From: Spirochaetales bacterium
GTDB taxonomy: Bacteria; Spirochaetota; Spirochaetia; DSM-27196; SKKC01
Length of the DNA stretch: 5,794 nucleotides
Direction of reading: 5' to 3'
Assembly: GCA_007121695.1 (NCBI GenBank)
Contig: SKKC01000064.1
Coordinates: 1 to 5,794 of the forward strand
Shown here: one piece after another, positions 5,328-5,794 of the stretch
How positions within the stretch are numbered: the stretch's first letter is position 1
How the letters are laid out: the number at the start of each line of letters is the position of its first letter
Position numbers and translations under genes: made by a program
The notes under the pieces: model-generated
What the model was told of the DNA's origin: nothing
The model's database searches: none
The model's input: the letters and a program-made list of their open reading frames with translations, nothing else

Positions 5328-5335
5328 TGGTCATA

Positions 5336-5794
5336 ATGAACGATTCAACGACACCGAGGAGCGGCAGGCTCGCCCTCGTTACCGGCGGAGCCGGCACCAT
5401 GGGTAAGGCCGCCGCCGCAGGGCTTATAGAGTCCGGGCACCGGGTGGTGCTGGCCGATATTAACGAAGATGCGGTCAAAGCTGCCGCTGCCGAGCTTGGA
5501 GCAGTCAGTTATCCTGTTGCCTTCGACATCAGCAGTTATGAAGCGTGCGCAGCCGCCATGGCGGAGATAGCTGCGGAGGTGGGTCCGGTCGAGGTCCTGG
5601 TGAATAACGCGGGTGTTCTCTCCAATGCCAAGATCGTTGATACCACACCAGACGAGTGGCACAGGGTCATGTCGGTGAACCTCGACGGGGCGTTTTACCT
5701 GACGAAACTGTGCCTGCCCGCGATGCGGCAGGCGAAGTGGGGGCGAATTATCAACATATCGTCTTGGGCGGCCAAGTGTGGTGGTCTGACAGCG
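5336..5794 (+). CDS. Short-chain dehydrogenase/reductase, N-terminal 153 residues (runs off the right edge)
   Basis: The frame is open from ATG 5336 to the window end. The first two-thirds of a classical SDR Rossmann fold are visible. They comprise LALVTGGAGTMGKAAA (12-27, nucleotide-binding turn), VVLADIN with D41 after strand 2 (favouring NAD(H) over NADPH), and D64 in FDIS. They continue with LVNNAGV (88-94), the structural Asn N115 in MSVNLDGAF, and IINISSWAA with the catalytic Ser at 142-143. The catalytic Y-x-x-x-K lies beyond the edge. The glycine motif usually reads T-G-x-x-x-G-x-G; here the sixth position is Thr (T21). The overall look is FabG-like, as in 3-oxoacyl-ACP reductases and many secondary-alcohol or sugar dehydrogenases, so the substrate cannot be named. 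It follows the TetR gene in a probable operon, and substrate-responsive control by that regulator is likely. Confidence 0.88.
   Translation, partial: MNDSTTPRSGRLALVTGGAGTMGKAAAAGLIESGHRVVLADINEDAVKAAAAELGAVSYPVAFDISSYEACAAAMAEIAAEVGPVEVLVNNAGVLSNAKIVDTTPDEWHRVMSVNLDGAFYLTKLCLPAMRQAKWGRIINISSWAAKCGGLTA

Noticed and set aside
1..5794. Mobile element, CRISPR array, tRNA/rRNA or a complete defence island
   Set aside because: No transposase, integrase, terminal repeats, regularly spaced repeats or RNA-gene signatures were seen. The only defence-linked gene is the lone methyltransferase.

Overview
The window is compact, gene-dense bacterial DNA of moderately high G+C (clearly above 50%, roughly high fifties by eye). 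The host is probably Gram-negative, because three products carry export signals of the periplasmic or lipoprotein type. The permissive lipobox (F-V-G-C) would fit a spirochaete, but that is a low-confidence guess. There are eight genes, and no RNA gene, mobile element or CRISPR array was seen. No gene-free stretch exceeds about 115 bases.

Left part (1-2062): a leftward membrane-protein gene, cut by the window edge, is divergent from a short TetR-family regulator (271-783). The gap between them holds a perfect TGTTAC/GTAACA palindrome and, nearer the regulator, a CAGGA/TCCTG inverted repeat. The regulator converges, with a 4-base gap, on a leftward gene (788-2062) for a methyltransferase of the type found beside dnd phosphorothioation genes. 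No dnd gene is present here.

Middle part (2063-3406): an exported, cysteine-free thioredoxin-like protein (2148-2684) runs rightward, divergent from the methyltransferase. It converges, with a 17-base gap, on an exported CIA30-domain protein (2702-3319).

Right part (3320-5794): the 87-base gap upstream of the CIA30 gene is the most structured DNA in the window. A rightward promoter is covered by one palindrome at its -35 box and by four GTAAC/GTTAC half-sites spaced about one helical turn apart. It drives a predicted lipoprotein of the Acg-like nitroreductase family (3407-4558). This is followed by a second TetR-family regulator (4660-5322) and, 13 bases later, a short-chain dehydrogenase cut by the right edge; these last two probably form an operon.

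How the genes may work together (inference): the same GTAAC half-site occurs in the two most structured intergenic regions. One TetR protein, most simply the 271-783 product, may control both the leftward membrane protein and the exported flavoprotein, perhaps as a response to a toxic or redox-active small molecule. The second TetR probably controls its own operon with the dehydrogenase. Several genes lack a Shine-Dalgarno sequence and instead have a -10-like hexamer 6-9 bases before the start codon, which suggests leaderless or near-leaderless transcripts.
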